Below are positions 8,638-17,089 of a stretch of DNA of 64,000 nt, one piece after another. Position numbers and translations under genes: made by a program. Under the pieces are notes generated by a model. The model had not been told where the DNA came from and did not search any database. It worked only from the letters and a program-made list of their open reading frames with translations. How positions within the stretch are numbered: the stretch's first letter is position 1; each line of letters opens with the position of its first letter. The DNA comes from Mycolicibacterium goodii (lineage in GTDB: Bacteria > Actinomycetota > Actinomycetes > Mycobacteriales > Mycobacteriaceae), in assembly GCF_001187505.1 (NCBI RefSeq), contig NZ_CP012150.1, positions 4,836,001 through 4,900,000 on the forward strand, in the 5' to 3' direction.

Positions 8638-8747
8638 GAACTGAGTTCCGCGGGAGAGTATGTTGGCCATCACATCAGACCTGTCCCGTACTGCACGTCA
8701 CGCGCACCCGCGCCGGCGCTGTCGGCGCAACCATCACCGGAGAGAAC

Positions 8748-10172
8748 ATGGCTGAGCAGCACCCGTCCGCCGACGCGTCGCGCGGCAGCGACGACCCCGA
8801 GTACGCCCGCAACCTCAAACGGGCGACCTTGGCCGCATCGGTCGGCAGCGCGCTCGAGTACTACGACTTCGCGTTGTACTCGCTCGCATCGGCGCTGATC
8901 TTCGGAAAGATCTTCTTCCCGGCGCTCGGCGCATCGGCCGCGACGGTGGCCAGCCTCGCGACGCTGGCGATCGGGTTCGTTGCACGGCCCGTCGGCGGCC
9001 TCTTCTTCGGCGCGCTCGGTGACCGTCTCGGCCGCAAGTGGGTGCTGATGCTGACGATCGCTCTGATGGGCGGGTCCAGCACGCTGATCGGCGTCCTCCC
9101 CACCGGTGAACAGGTCGGTGTCCTGGCACCGATCCTGCTGGTGATCCTGCGGATCGCCCAGGGGTTCGGGGCCGGGGCCGAGCAGGCAGGCGCCACCACG
9201 TTGATGGCCGAGTACTCGCCGGTGCGACGCCGCGGCTTCTACTCGGCGCTGCCGTTCGTCGGCATCATGCTCGGGACGCTGCTGGCCTCGGCGGTGTTCG
9301 TGGGTCTCGGGCAGGTGCCCGACGACGCGCTCCTGGGCTGGGTGTGGCGTATCCCGTTCCTCGCATCGATCTTCCTGATCGGCATCGCCGTGCTGATCCG
9401 ACTGCGGCTCAGGGAAAGCCCGACGTTCGTCACGTTGGAGAAGCGCGATCAGGTCAGCCAGAAGCCGTTCCGCGAACTTCTGCACACATCGCGGCCCACG
9501 GTGTGGCGGGGCATCGGTCTGCGGATGGCCGAGAACGGCGGCTCCTATATCTATCAAACCCTCAGCATCACCTATGTGAGCACGCTGGGGGTGCAGAAAT
9601 CCGTCGGCCCGCTGGCCGTTGCGATCGGTGCGGCAATAGGCTTTTTCGTCATCCCGTTCGCCGGATCCCTGTCGGACAAGCTCGGTCGGATGAAGGTGTA
9701 TCGGGCCGGCGCCGTAATCCAGTTGGTGCTTGCCGTCGTCTCCTGGCCCCTGCTCTCGCTGGGGAACCCGGTGATCACGGTGATCGTCATCGCGATCGCC
9801 TACGGTGTGGGTGTCAACGTGATGCTCGGTGCCCAATGTGCCGCACTGCCGGAGCTTTTCGGTTCGCGTCACCGCTACATCGGGGTCGCGGTGTGCCGCG
9901 AGTTCAGCGCCATCATCGCCGGTGGAATCGCTCCGTTCATCGGTGCGCTCCTGCTCAGCTGGTTCAACAACTCGTGGGTGCCGTTGGCTGTCTACGTGAT
10001 CGCCCTGACGCTCATCACCTTCTACGCGACGTTGCGCACCCCGGAGACGCGCGCCCGGGATCTCACATTGCTCACCAACGCCGACGCCGACAGCGAGTCC
10101 GAGATCGCCTCGCGGCCAGAACCGTTGGCGCAGTCCTACCGTAACGACACCACTCTGGCGGGCAGACGGTGA
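8748..10172 (+). CDS. MFS transporter, metabolite:H+ symporter (MHS) family
   Basis: A 474-residue inner-membrane protein with about 12 membrane segments. Family signatures are ALEYYDFALY in the first helix, FVARPVGGLFFGALGDRLGRK between helices 2 and 3, and a GFGAGAEQAGA helix. MHS proteins import organic acids, betaines or aromatic acids with protons. GGAGAG precedes ATG 8748. The 3' end overlaps the SDR start by four bases (GTGA), so transporter and SDR are translationally coupled. It likely imports the substrate handled by the SDR and the divergent D-2-hydroxyacid dehydrogenase. Confidence 0.9.
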   Translation: MAEQHPSADASRGSDDPEYARNLKRATLAASVGSALEYYDFALYSLASALIFGKIFFPALGASAATVASLATLAIGFVARPVGGLFFGALGDRLGRKWVLMLTIALMGGSSTLIGVLPTGEQVGVLAPILLVILRIAQGFGAGAEQAGATTLMAEYSPVRRRGFYSALPFVGIMLGTLLASAVFVGLGQVPDDALLGWVWRIPFLASIFLIGIAVLIRLRLRESPTFVTLEKRDQVSQKPFRELLHTSRPTVWRGIGLRMAENGGSYIYQTLSITYVSTLGVQKSVGPLAVAIGAAIGFFVIPFAGSLSDKLGRMKVYRAGAVIQLVLAVVSWPLLSLGNPVITVIVIAIAYGVGVNVMLGAQCAALPELFGSRHRYIGVAVCREFSAIIAGGIAPFIGALLLSWFNNSWVPLAVYVIALTLITFYATLRTPETRARDLTLLTNADADSESEIASRPEPLAQSYRNDTTLAGRR

Positions 10173-10939
10173 CGGGCCTGTTCGATCTGAGCGGTCGCCT
10201 CGCGGTCGTCACCGGCTCGAGTCGGGGGATCGGGTCGGCCATTGCCGCGGGACTGGCCGAGGCCGGTGCTCGTGTGGTGCTCAACGGCGTCGACGAGACC
10301 CGCCTCAGGCGCGCATGCGATGTGTTCCGTGAACAGTTCGGCCACCAGGCCGTGCACGCCGCCTGCTTCGATGTCACCGATGCCGCGCAGGTGGCGTCGG
10401 CCGTCGCCGACATCGAGACGTCCATCGGGCCGATCGAGGTATTGGTCAACAATGCCGGGCTCCAGCACCGGGAACCGCTACTCGATGTGAGTGTGGAGAA
10501 CTGGAAGCGGGTCATCGATGTCGACCTGACGAGCGCGTTCCTGGTCGGCCGCGAGGTGGCGCGGCACCAACTGCGGCGCGGTTCCGGCAAGATCATCAAC
10601 ATCTGCTCGGTGCAGACCGATCTCGCACGGCCCTCGATCGCCGCTTACACCGCCGCGAAAGGGGGTCTGCGCAATCTGACGCGGGCGATGACCGCCGAAT
10701 GGGCCTGCGGCGGACTGCAGATCAATGGGCTGGCACCGGGATACATCCATACGGAGATGACCCAGGCACTCGTCGACGATCCGGAGTTCAACGGCTGGAT
10801 TCTGGGCCGCACCCCTGCCGGCCGGTGGGGCACGGTGGACGACCTCGTGGGGCCCGCGGTCTTTCTCGCCTCACCCGCGTCCGCATACATCAACGGGCAG
10901 GTGCTGTTTGTGGATGGGGGCATGACCGCCGTCGTCTGA
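10169..10939 (+). CDS. SDR oxidoreductase, gluconate 5-dehydrogenase-like
   Basis: A 256-residue classical SDR: TGSSRGIG near residue 16, NNAG near 93, Ser in NICSVQ and YTAAK near 156, then an APGYIHTEM block and a terminal FVDGG. The sequence pattern, with FDLSGRLAVVTGSSRGIGSAIA at the start and RWGTVDDLVGPAVFLASPAS late, is close to gluconate/idonate 5-dehydrogenases. The start is GTG 10169, overlapping the transporter stop. Gluconate-type specificity is suggested by the family and by the D-2-hydroxyacid dehydrogenase nearby, but other polyols are possible. Confidence 0.87.
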   Translation: MTGLFDLSGRLAVVTGSSRGIGSAIAAGLAEAGARVVLNGVDETRLRRACDVFREQFGHQAVHAACFDVTDAAQVASAVADIETSIGPIEVLVNNAGLQHREPLLDVSVENWKRVIDVDLTSAFLVGREVARHQLRRGSGKIINICSVQTDLARPSIAAYTAAKGGLRNLTRAMTAEWACGGLQINGLAPGYIHTEMTQALVDDPEFNGWILGRTPAGRWGTVDDLVGPAVFLASPASAYINGQVLFVDGGMTAVV

Positions 10940-10990
10940 TCGGCCCCTGCTGTTGGGGATTGTGAACTCCTCGGCGTGAGCGTACGGTGG

Positions 10991-11017
10991 GTTTTACTTC
11001 CTTCAAGAAAGTAAAAC
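10991..11017. promoter_or_regulatory. 27-bp palindrome abutting the HxlR start
   Basis: Arms GTTTTACTT (10991-10999) and AAGTAAAAC (11009-11017) are exact reverse complements, and the inner bases extend the symmetry to 12 of 13 pairs around base 11004. It ends one base before the HxlR start codon, so a bound dimer would block transcription or a leaderless start. Autorepression by HxlR is the simplest reading. Confidence 0.6.
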
Positions 11018-11018
11018 G

Positions 11019-11507
11019 ATGCCGCTGCGCTCTGACTGGTCGGGCAAGCCGTGCCCGATAGCGCGAGGTCTCGACGTGCTCGGCGACCCGTGGACTCTGC
11101 TGATTCTGCGCGAATTGTTCTCGGGCAATATTCGTTTCGAGGGACTGCGCACCAAACTGGGCGTAGCAGACAAAGTGTTGGCGGCCCGGCTGTCGCGCAT
11201 CGTGGACGTCGGCCTTGCACAACGGGTGCCCTACGGCGGATCGGTCCGGCCGCGGGTGGAATACCGCTTGACCGAATCGGGGCGGCAGACCCTGCCGGTG
11301 CTACACGCCGTGGCGCTGTGGGGCGCCAAGCACACCGATTCCGCCGAGAAGACCCGCCCGATGGTGATCGCGTGTACCCGGTGTGGCGAGCCGACGTCCT
11401 CTGCCGATTGGTGCACCACCTGCGGCGAGCCACTGACGGTGCGGAGCACCGAGTGGATCCTTCCGGGGAAGGACGGGCCGGCCGTGCGGCTCGGCGACGT
11501 CGCATAA
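11019..11507 (+). CDS. HxlR family regulator with C-terminal zinc ribbon
   Basis: A 162-residue protein. Residues 10-100 form the HxlR winged helix: the family Cys in KPCPIARGLDVLGDPWTLLI, then RFEGLRTKLGVADKVLAARL and EYRLTESG. After residue 115 there is a two-knuckle CxxC pair (CTRCGEP and CTTCGEP) that should bind zinc, an addition seen in a subset of actinobacterial HxlR proteins. These regulators respond to aldehydes, quinones or thiol stress. The palindrome touching the start codon suggests autoregulation. The crotonase gene follows on the same strand after 35 bp. Confidence 0.88.
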   Translation: MPLRSDWSGKPCPIARGLDVLGDPWTLLILRELFSGNIRFEGLRTKLGVADKVLAARLSRIVDVGLAQRVPYGGSVRPRVEYRLTESGRQTLPVLHAVALWGAKHTDSAEKTRPMVIACTRCGEPTSSADWCTTCGEPLTVRSTEWILPGKDGPAVRLGDVA

Positions 11508-11542
11508 CGGCTGCCTGCGGCGGCCAGAATCGAGCATGTCCG

Positions 11543-12394
11543 ATGAAAACGCAACGGTGGCAACATTTCTCGGCGATCGCTGAAAGCGATCACCTGTGGC
11601 GGGTGGTCTTCGACAACCCGCCCATCAATCTGGTGACCCCGGAGATGCTCGTCGAACTTCCCGAGCTCGTCGACCGGATCGAAGCCGCCGCGGAGTTGCG
11701 GGTGGTGGTGTTCGAGTCGGCGAACGCCGACTATTTCCTCAACCACTACGACACATCGCGAGTGGCCGATACGCCCAAAAACGTTGGGGTGACCGGCTAC
11801 CCGCTGACCATCGACACCAGTACGCGGCTCGCTCGACTCCCGGTGGCCACGATCGCCAAGATCCGGGGGCGCGTCAGGGGGATCGGCAGCGAACTCACCC
11901 TGGCGATGGACATGCGGTTCGCCGGTGAACACGCGCTGTTCGGTCAGCCCGAAACCGCCAGCGGCAACCTGCCCGGAGGCGGCGGCCTGGAGTATCTGCC
12001 GCTACTCATGGGGCGGGCCCGCGCACTCGAGGTCGCACTGTCCAGTGACGATTACCCGGCCGACCTGGCCGAACGATACGGGTGGGTGAACCGCGCGGTC
12101 GCCGACAAGGATCTCGACATCATCGTCGACACCTCGGCACGCCGTATCGCTTCCTACGACAAGGAATCCATCGCGGCCGTCAAACGGCAGATCGACCGCC
12201 ACACGTTGCCCACCGCGCAGGACATGATGTCCTCGCTGGAGGCCTATCTGACGTCCTTCCAGTGGCCCGGTTCCAAACGCCGTCTGGCCGCCGCGATGGC
12301 GGCCGGACGCAATCAAGCGGGGGATTACGAGATGCGCCTGGGATACCACCTGGGCCGGCCGTTGCCGCCAGAGGATCCACCACGTGTGACGTAG
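11543..12394 (+). CDS. Enoyl-CoA hydratase/isomerase (crotonase) family protein
   Basis: A 283-residue crotonase-fold protein. It shows the RGRVRGIGSELTLAMDMRFA oxyanion-hole region near residue 115 and the QPETASGNLPGGGGLEYLPLLMG block near 140, where a Glu sits at one usual catalytic position. The N-terminal part has the VVFDNPPINLV strand typical of the family. An atypical YFLNHYDTS replaces the common AGAD segment, so it may be a divergent member acting outside beta-oxidation. ATG 11543 is chosen because the homology begins directly after it. The frame is also open upstream, but that part overlaps HxlR. Confidence 0.82.
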   Translation: MKTQRWQHFSAIAESDHLWRVVFDNPPINLVTPEMLVELPELVDRIEAAAELRVVVFESANADYFLNHYDTSRVADTPKNVGVTGYPLTIDTSTRLARLPVATIAKIRGRVRGIGSELTLAMDMRFAGEHALFGQPETASGNLPGGGGLEYLPLLMGRARALEVALSSDDYPADLAERYGWVNRAVADKDLDIIVDTSARRIASYDKESIAAVKRQIDRHTLPTAQDMMSSLEAYLTSFQWPGSKRRLAAAMAAGRNQAGDYEMRLGYHLGRPLPPEDPPRVT

Positions 12395-12502
12395 GTCATG
12401 TCGTGTTGCGGTCTTTTGACGCGTCGGTCGTGCGCACATCGGGTATCCGACAGTCCGGTGCACCCAGCGCCGACAAATCCGTCAACGCAGAGGGGCAGAT
12501 CC

Positions 12503-13465
12503 ATGACCAACACAGACACCACGAAACTGCTCGCGCAGTTGCGCGCAGTACTCGACCTCACCAACACCGAAATCCAGGTCGCCGAGACACGCGTGGCCCA
12601 GGCCCGCACCGAGGCGGTTCGGCGCGAACTCAGTGAGAACGCCGCCAACGGCCGTGATCGCGCCGCAGCGATCGAGCAGGCCATCCGCGATCTCGGCGGA
12701 TTCCCCGACATCGTCGGCCCGTTCCTCGGGCGCGCAGCTGCGGCGGTCAAGGCCCTCACCGAGCAGGCCGCACCCTTCGACGAGGCATTGCTCGGCGACC
12801 TGGCGCTCGAGGACCAGCTCCTCGACCGCTCCCGTTACATCAAGGCGCTGGCGGTTGCCGCGAAGCAACCCGATGTGGTCCGTCTGGCCGACCGCCTGAT
12901 CGAAGCGCACTCCGCGACGGTCGACTGGCTCACGACCGTTCTCGCCGAAGACGCCCTGGGTGGACCCGCGGCCCTGCGCCGGACCCCCGTCCAGGCGGCT
13001 GTCGGTCTGGCCGTGAAGGCGGCGAACCTGCCGGCTCAGTGGTCTACCCGGGGCATCGACCGCGCGGTCGAGAGCATCCGCAGCATTCGCCCCTCGGTCG
13101 ATCAGTTCATCGGCCGCGGCGCGTACGCCGGCGAACTCGCGGGACGGGTGCTCACCGGCTCACGAGACGCGGCCCTGACCGCCGCTGAGAACATCACTCG
13201 CCGTGACGGCGCCGCGAAGACGGCCGACGCGTTGCGCAACCTGCGGACCTCAACAGGCGCGCTCGATCCGGCCGAGCTTCCGATCCCCGACTACGACGAG
13301 CGCACCGTCCAGGATGCGATCGCGGCCATCAAGGATCTGACCGATCCCGGTGATCTTCGCACCATCGTTGCGTGGGAAGAGGCCCACAAGAACCGTCAAC
13401 GCGTCGTCTCGGCGGCGCAGACCCGGCTCGCGGCCATCGCCCAGGAAGTCGTCGGCATCGACTGA
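12503..13465 (+). CDS. Ferritin-like domain protein, mycobacterial type
   Basis: A 320-residue, almost wholly helical protein. Residues 1-150 resemble a ferritin-like bundle with repeated Glu/His positions, and the C-terminal third is rich in Ala-Asp helices ending AAQTRLAAIAQEVVGID. Proteins of this class in mycobacteria are described only as ferritin-like; metal binding is not certain because the E-x2-H pattern is not clean here. AGAGGGG precedes ATG 12503. An SRPBCC gene follows after 96 bp, so the two may be co-expressed. Confidence 0.65.
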   Translation: MTNTDTTKLLAQLRAVLDLTNTEIQVAETRVAQARTEAVRRELSENAANGRDRAAAIEQAIRDLGGFPDIVGPFLGRAAAAVKALTEQAAPFDEALLGDLALEDQLLDRSRYIKALAVAAKQPDVVRLADRLIEAHSATVDWLTTVLAEDALGGPAALRRTPVQAAVGLAVKAANLPAQWSTRGIDRAVESIRSIRPSVDQFIGRGAYAGELAGRVLTGSRDAALTAAENITRRDGAAKTADALRNLRTSTGALDPAELPIPDYDERTVQDAIAAIKDLTDPGDLRTIVAWEEAHKNRQRVVSAAQTRLAAIAQEVVGID

Positions 13466-13561
13466 CCGGCTCGGTTCGGTGGGGGTTCGCGGCCTACATC
13501 TGCCGCGAACCTCACCGCACAGCAGGACTTGCTTGACCACCACAAACAGGGCGGAGACGAC

Positions 13562-13990
13562 ATGGCGAAGGTCGAGGTACGGGTCGCCTCGCAGATGACA
13601 CCCGAGCAGGCCTGGAAGTTGGCGTCCGACCTCGGGCGGTTCGACGAATGGCTGACCATCTTCGGTGGATGGCGAAGCGCCGTGCCCGACGTCATCGAGG
13701 TGGGGACACGCGCGTCCGCTCTGATCAAGGTGAAGGGCTTCCGCAACATCATCCACTGGGAGGTCACCCGGTACGACGAGCCGCAGCGGATCGAGATGCA
13801 GGGACACGGCCGCGGCGGCGTGCACATCGCGCTGACCATGACCGTGGGTGAGGATCCCGCTGGATCCTGCTTCCACCTTGTGGCCGATCTCTCCGGCGGG
13901 TTGCTCGGCGGTCCGGTGGGGGCCCTCGTCGCGAAGGTGCTCACCTCCGACGTCCGCAAGTCGGTCCAGAATCTTGCGGCTTTGCGCTGA
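13562..13990 (+). CDS. SRPBCC protein resembling the Rv0910-family toxin
   Basis: A 142-residue polyketide-cyclase/START-like (SRPBCC) protein. The pattern of an early PEQAWKLASDLGRFDEWLTI, then GTRASALIKVKGFRNIIHWEV and a C-terminal GGPVGALVAKVLTSDVRKSVQNL closely follows what I recall of the M. tuberculosis Rv0910 toxin family. The usual small Rv0909-type antitoxin gene is not next to it: the upstream neighbour is a 320-residue ferritin-like gene. It may therefore be an orphan relative with a lipid-binding role. ATG 13562 has a GGCGGAGA site. Confidence 0.75.
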   Translation: MAKVEVRVASQMTPEQAWKLASDLGRFDEWLTIFGGWRSAVPDVIEVGTRASALIKVKGFRNIIHWEVTRYDEPQRIEMQGHGRGGVHIALTMTVGEDPAGSCFHLVADLSGGLLGGPVGALVAKVLTSDVRKSVQNLAALR

Positions 13991-14019
13991 CACGATATCC
14001 GCACGACGGCGCGCGACGG

Positions 14020-14529
14020 TCAATCACCCAGTGCGGCGCAGACTTTCCGTAGCAGTCCGGCGAGGGCGTCCCGCTCGGCGTTCGTGAGGCCCGCGATGAG
14101 TTGGGCGTCACCGGCGATGCGTCGCGGCATCTCGTCGTCGACGACGGCCCGGCCCGCGTCGGTCGGCGCGAGGAGCACGACGCGTCCGTCGCGTTCGGAC
14201 TTCTGCCGCACCACCAACTTCCGGCTCACCAGGCTGTCGGTGATCTTGGTGATCGACGCGCCGCTGAGCATCGTCGTGGACACGACCTCGCTGACACGCA
14301 ACGGCCGCCCGGCCCGCGCCAAGGCGCTCAGCACGCTGAACTCCGAGCGGTTGACACCATGCCGCGCCAGGTCGAGGTCCAGGCGGTGGTTACAGATCGA
14401 CGCGATCCGCTGCACGCGGCCGAGCACCTCGATGGGGGACGTATCAAGGTCGGGGTAGGTCCGGGCCCACTCGTCTCGGACTCGGTCGACCGTATCGGTG
14501 AGTGTCGCATCGTCAACCGCGTCGGCCAT
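14020..14529 (-). CDS. MarR family regulator
   Basis: A 169-residue winged-helix protein of the MarR family. The core reads NRSEFSVLSALARAGRPLRVSEV...SGASITKITDSLVSRKLVVRQ, with the wing RDGRVVLLAPTDAG near residue 120. MarR repressors are usually released by phenolic or lipophilic ligands. It diverges from the FUSC exporter gene across a perfect TATTTTA/TAAAATA palindrome, a standard arrangement in which the regulator represses both genes. Confidence 0.9.
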   Translation of the reverse strand: MADAVDDATLTDTVDRVRDEWARTYPDLDTSPIEVLGRVQRIASICNHRLDLDLARHGVNRSEFSVLSALARAGRPLRVSEVVSTTMLSGASITKITDSLVSRKLVVRQKSERDGRVVLLAPTDAGRAVVDDEMPRRIAGDAQLIAGLTNAERDALAGLLRKVCAALGD

Positions 14530-14549
14530 GGCGCCAGGCTACGCCCAGG

Positions 14550-14567
14550 TATTTTAGAAGTAAAATA
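14550..14567. promoter_or_regulatory. MarR-type operator with -10 box of the exporter gene downstream
   Basis: TATTTTA (14550-14556) and TAAAATA (14561-14567) form a perfect inverted repeat with four bases between. TAAAGT at 14572-14577 is a likely -10 box seven bases before the GTG start of the FUSC gene, so the operator covers the -35 to -15 region and its mRNA may be leaderless. Confidence 0.6.
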
Positions 14568-14584
14568 GTGCTAAAGTTTCTCGG

Positions 14585-15715
14585 GTGCTTGCTGGTCTCC
14601 TCATCCGACACCTAGGCCATGGTGTCGCCGCGTTGAATCACGCCGCGACTCCGAAGGGGTGGCGCGGCGTGTTCCGCGCCGATCTGAGCAAGGCCGGGCT
14701 GGCGGTACCGCTGCGTGTCGGCGCGGCAGTCGCATTGGTCTTCGTCGTGGGCGGCCTGGCCGGGCTGCACGACGTCGCCGGCTTCGCAGCGCTGGGCGCA
14801 CTGGTTTCTGCGTTCTGCCGGCCGGATCCCTACCCGGTTCGCGCCGGGCGTATGGCGGTGCTGGGTGTGGGTATCACCGCGGCCATCGGTATCGGGTCAG
14901 TACTGGGTGCCACGAACAGCGGCGCCGTCGTCACCACCGCCGCGATCTCGGTACTGGCCGGCGCTGCGGCGTATCTGATGTGGGCACTGCACATCGTCGG
15001 GCCAGGCGCCGTGGTGTTCGTGTTCGGTGCGGCCGGTGCTCAGGCGTTCGCACACGACAGTGCCGACGTGGTCAGAGCGATGGCGGCGACGGCGGGCGGT
15101 GCGCTGCTGGGCGCCGTCGCGGCGCTTGCGCCCTGGCTGCTGCAGAAGCTGCTCCGGTCCCGACACGACCCGTCAGATTCAGGCGTCGCGCGGCGGGAAT
15201 CGTTGTGGGACACGCTTGCTCGTGCACCGCATGCCACGCTGGTCACGCGCAGTGTGCGGATCTCCGTGGCCGGTGCGGTGGCTGCTGCGATCGCGATGAG
15301 CTTCGGTCTGATCCACCCGATGTGGGCCACAATGGGTGCCGTGGCCGCCATGCAGGGCGTCGGTTACCACGTCACGGTCCACCGTGGTGTGCAGCGACTC
15401 CTGGGAAATGTCGGCGGCGCAGTGCTTGCGGCGGGACTGCTCGCGCTGCCGTTGGGATATTGGGGCGCCGTGGCGGCGATCATCGTGTTGCAGACCATCG
15501 CGGAGATCGCCGCGACCGTGAACTATGCGCTGACATCCCTGGTCGTCACGCCGATGGCGTTGCTGCTCACCGGACTTGGTGCCGGGCTGCCACCGCATGC
15601 GGCCCTCGATCGTGTGCTCGACACCGCGGTCGGCATCGTCGTGGGCATCGTCGTCGCGGCGATCACCATCAGCGGTGCCGACGTCGAACATCTCCGTCGA
15701 GGCGCCGCGGCATAG
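14585..15715 (+). CDS. FUSC family membrane protein (putative aromatic-acid exporter)
   Basis: A 376-residue membrane protein with two sets of about five to six helices, split by a soluble linker near residues 180-215 (KLLRSRHDPSDSGVARRESLW). This is the fusaric-acid-resistance/AaeB-like arrangement, in which the second half carries the FUSC core ending in a VGIVVGIVVAAIT helix. Such proteins export aromatic or lipophilic acids. The start is GTG 14585, consistent with a -10 box seven bases upstream. Control by the divergent MarR gene is likely. Its last 47 bp overlap the converging MerR gene. Confidence 0.8.
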   Translation: MLAGLLIRHLGHGVAALNHAATPKGWRGVFRADLSKAGLAVPLRVGAAVALVFVVGGLAGLHDVAGFAALGALVSAFCRPDPYPVRAGRMAVLGVGITAAIGIGSVLGATNSGAVVTTAAISVLAGAAAYLMWALHIVGPGAVVFVFGAAGAQAFAHDSADVVRAMAATAGGALLGAVAALAPWLLQKLLRSRHDPSDSGVARRESLWDTLARAPHATLVTRSVRISVAGAVAAAIAMSFGLIHPMWATMGAVAAMQGVGYHVTVHRGVQRLLGNVGGAVLAAGLLALPLGYWGAVAAIIVLQTIAEIAATVNYALTSLVVTPMALLLTGLGAGLPPHAALDRVLDTAVGIVVGIVVAAITISGADVEHLRRGAAA

Positions 15716-16097
15716 TCGTGTTCTGCGCGGTGCCGGTGGCCGGCTCCGACGCGGACACGATCACCTCGTCGAGCACGTCACGTGCGGCCGCGAGCTCCCG
15801 CATGGCCTTGTCGAGCCGTTCGCGCTCCGAGGCCAGCACGGTGAGCAGTTGCGGCGTCGCCTGCGGGGACGGGCCTCCATCGGTGTCGCGCATACACGGC
15901 AGCAGCGACGCGATGGTGCGGCTGTTGAGACCCGCGGCGTAGAGCTCCTGGATGTGGACGACCCGGTCGACGGCGGCCTCGGAGTACTGGCGGTGCCCGC
16001 TCGGGGTGCGCTCGGAGACCAGAAGGCCCTGCTGTTCGTAGTAGCGCAGCGACCGCTCACTCACTCCGGTACGGCGGGCCAGTTCACCGATTCGCAT
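15669..16097 (-). CDS. MerR family regulator
   Basis: A 142-residue MerR protein. The N-terminal winged helix MRIGELARRTGVSERSLRYYEQQGLL is complete, and a coiled-coil dimer helix follows (residues about 75-115, LLTVLASERERLDKAMRELAAARDVLDEV). There is no Cys cluster typical of metal sensors, so an organic effector or redox signal is more likely. It diverges from the polysaccharide-deacetylase gene, whose promoter has the wide spacer and palindrome that MerR activators use. The 3' end overlaps the FUSC gene tail to tail. Confidence 0.9.
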   Translation of the reverse strand: MRIGELARRTGVSERSLRYYEQQGLLVSERTPSGHRQYSEAAVDRVVHIQELYAAGLNSRTIASLLPCMRDTDGGPSPQATPQLLTVLASERERLDKAMRELAAARDVLDEVIVSASEPATGTAQNTTMPRRLDGDVRRRHR

Positions 16098-16131
16098 ATG
16101 CCCGTTATACCGCCCGGCTCGATCGCGACAC

Positions 16132-16162
16132 TTGATCTGACATTGGTGTCAGCTCGTACCGT
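16132..16162 (+). promoter_or_regulatory. MerR-type promoter with palindrome in a 19-bp spacer
   Basis: TTGATC (16132-16137) and TACCGT (16157-16162) are separated by 19 bp instead of 17, and the spacer region holds the perfect palindrome CTGACATTGGTGTCAG arms (16137-16142 and 16147-16152). This is the hallmark of a promoter that a MerR protein untwists. The ATG of the deacetylase lies six bases after the -10 box, implying a leaderless mRNA. Confidence 0.6.
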
Positions 16163-16168
16163 GCGGGC

Positions 16169-17089
16169 ATGACGACATCACGACCGCCCTTCGATTACAG
16201 CCCCATCACCGAACGCGCACCGCTGCGTTGGCCGGGCGAAGCCCGCGTGGCCGTCTACGTCGGGCTGAACATCGAATACTTTATGCCGGACCGCCCGTCG
16301 ACGAGCATCTGGCCGGGCACGGCTGACCTTCAGCCCGATGCGCTCAACTACGGTTGGCGGGATTATGGTGCGCGCGTAGGCATCTGGCGCACCATCGAAA
16401 GCCTGGACCGACACGGGATCCGGCCCAGCGTGCTGCTGAATTCCATGGTCGTCGAGCAGTATCCGCAGATCGTCGCGGCCGGCGTGCAGCGTGACTGGGC
16501 CTGGCTGGCGCATGGGCAGACCAACTCGATCCTGCACACCGGCCTGTCCGTCGACGACGAACGCCGGGTGCTTGCCGAGATCGCCGACGCGATCGCCGGG
16601 GCGACCGGCCACCGACCGCGCGGCTGGATGGGGCCCGGCTTGACCGAAACCCACCACACACCGGACCTGTTGGCCGAACTGGGATTCCAGTACGTGCTGG
16701 ACTGGACCAACGACGACCAGCCCTATCCGCTCACCGTGCCGGGCCTTATCAGCGTGCCGTACACGGTGGAACTCAATGACCTGCTGATCTTCAGCAAGGG
16801 AATCACCGGACCGGAGTTCGTGCAGATGGTCGAGGACCAGTACGAGCAACTGCACGCCGACGCCGCCACCGGCGGACGAGTACTTGCGCTGGCGCTGCAC
16901 CCGTTCGTGATCGGCCAACCGTTCCGGCACAAATACCTCGACCGGGCATTGGGTTTCCTTGCCGACCAGCCCGACGTGTGGCTGACCACCAGCGACGACA
17001 TCGCCGCGCACTATTGCGCACAGGCCTTCGCCGCGGCGTCAGTCGACGGCCACCACCTCGACGAGGTCACCGACTCGGATCGGCCCTGA
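16169..17089 (+). CDS. Polysaccharide deacetylase family protein, PuuE-like
   Basis: A 306-residue NodB-fold protein without a signal peptide, so cytoplasmic. Motifs are EARVAVYVGLNIEYF near residue 30, WAHGQTN-type HGQTN near 116, TETHHTPDLLAELGF near 155 and ALHPFVIGQPFRH near 248. This set is that of the PuuE/allantoinase-like branch, which hydrolyses amide bonds in ureides or related amides, rather than of cell-wall deacetylases. It is probably activated by the divergent MerR. The last 51 bp overlap the converging MOSC gene. Confidence 0.82.
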   Translation: MTTSRPPFDYSPITERAPLRWPGEARVAVYVGLNIEYFMPDRPSTSIWPGTADLQPDALNYGWRDYGARVGIWRTIESLDRHGIRPSVLLNSMVVEQYPQIVAAGVQRDWAWLAHGQTNSILHTGLSVDDERRVLAEIADAIAGATGHRPRGWMGPGLTETHHTPDLLAELGFQYVLDWTNDDQPYPLTVPGLISVPYTVELNDLLIFSKGITGPEFVQMVEDQYEQLHADAATGGRVLALALHPFVIGQPFRHKYLDRALGFLADQPDVWLTTSDDIAAHYCAQAFAAASVDGHHLDEVTDSDRP

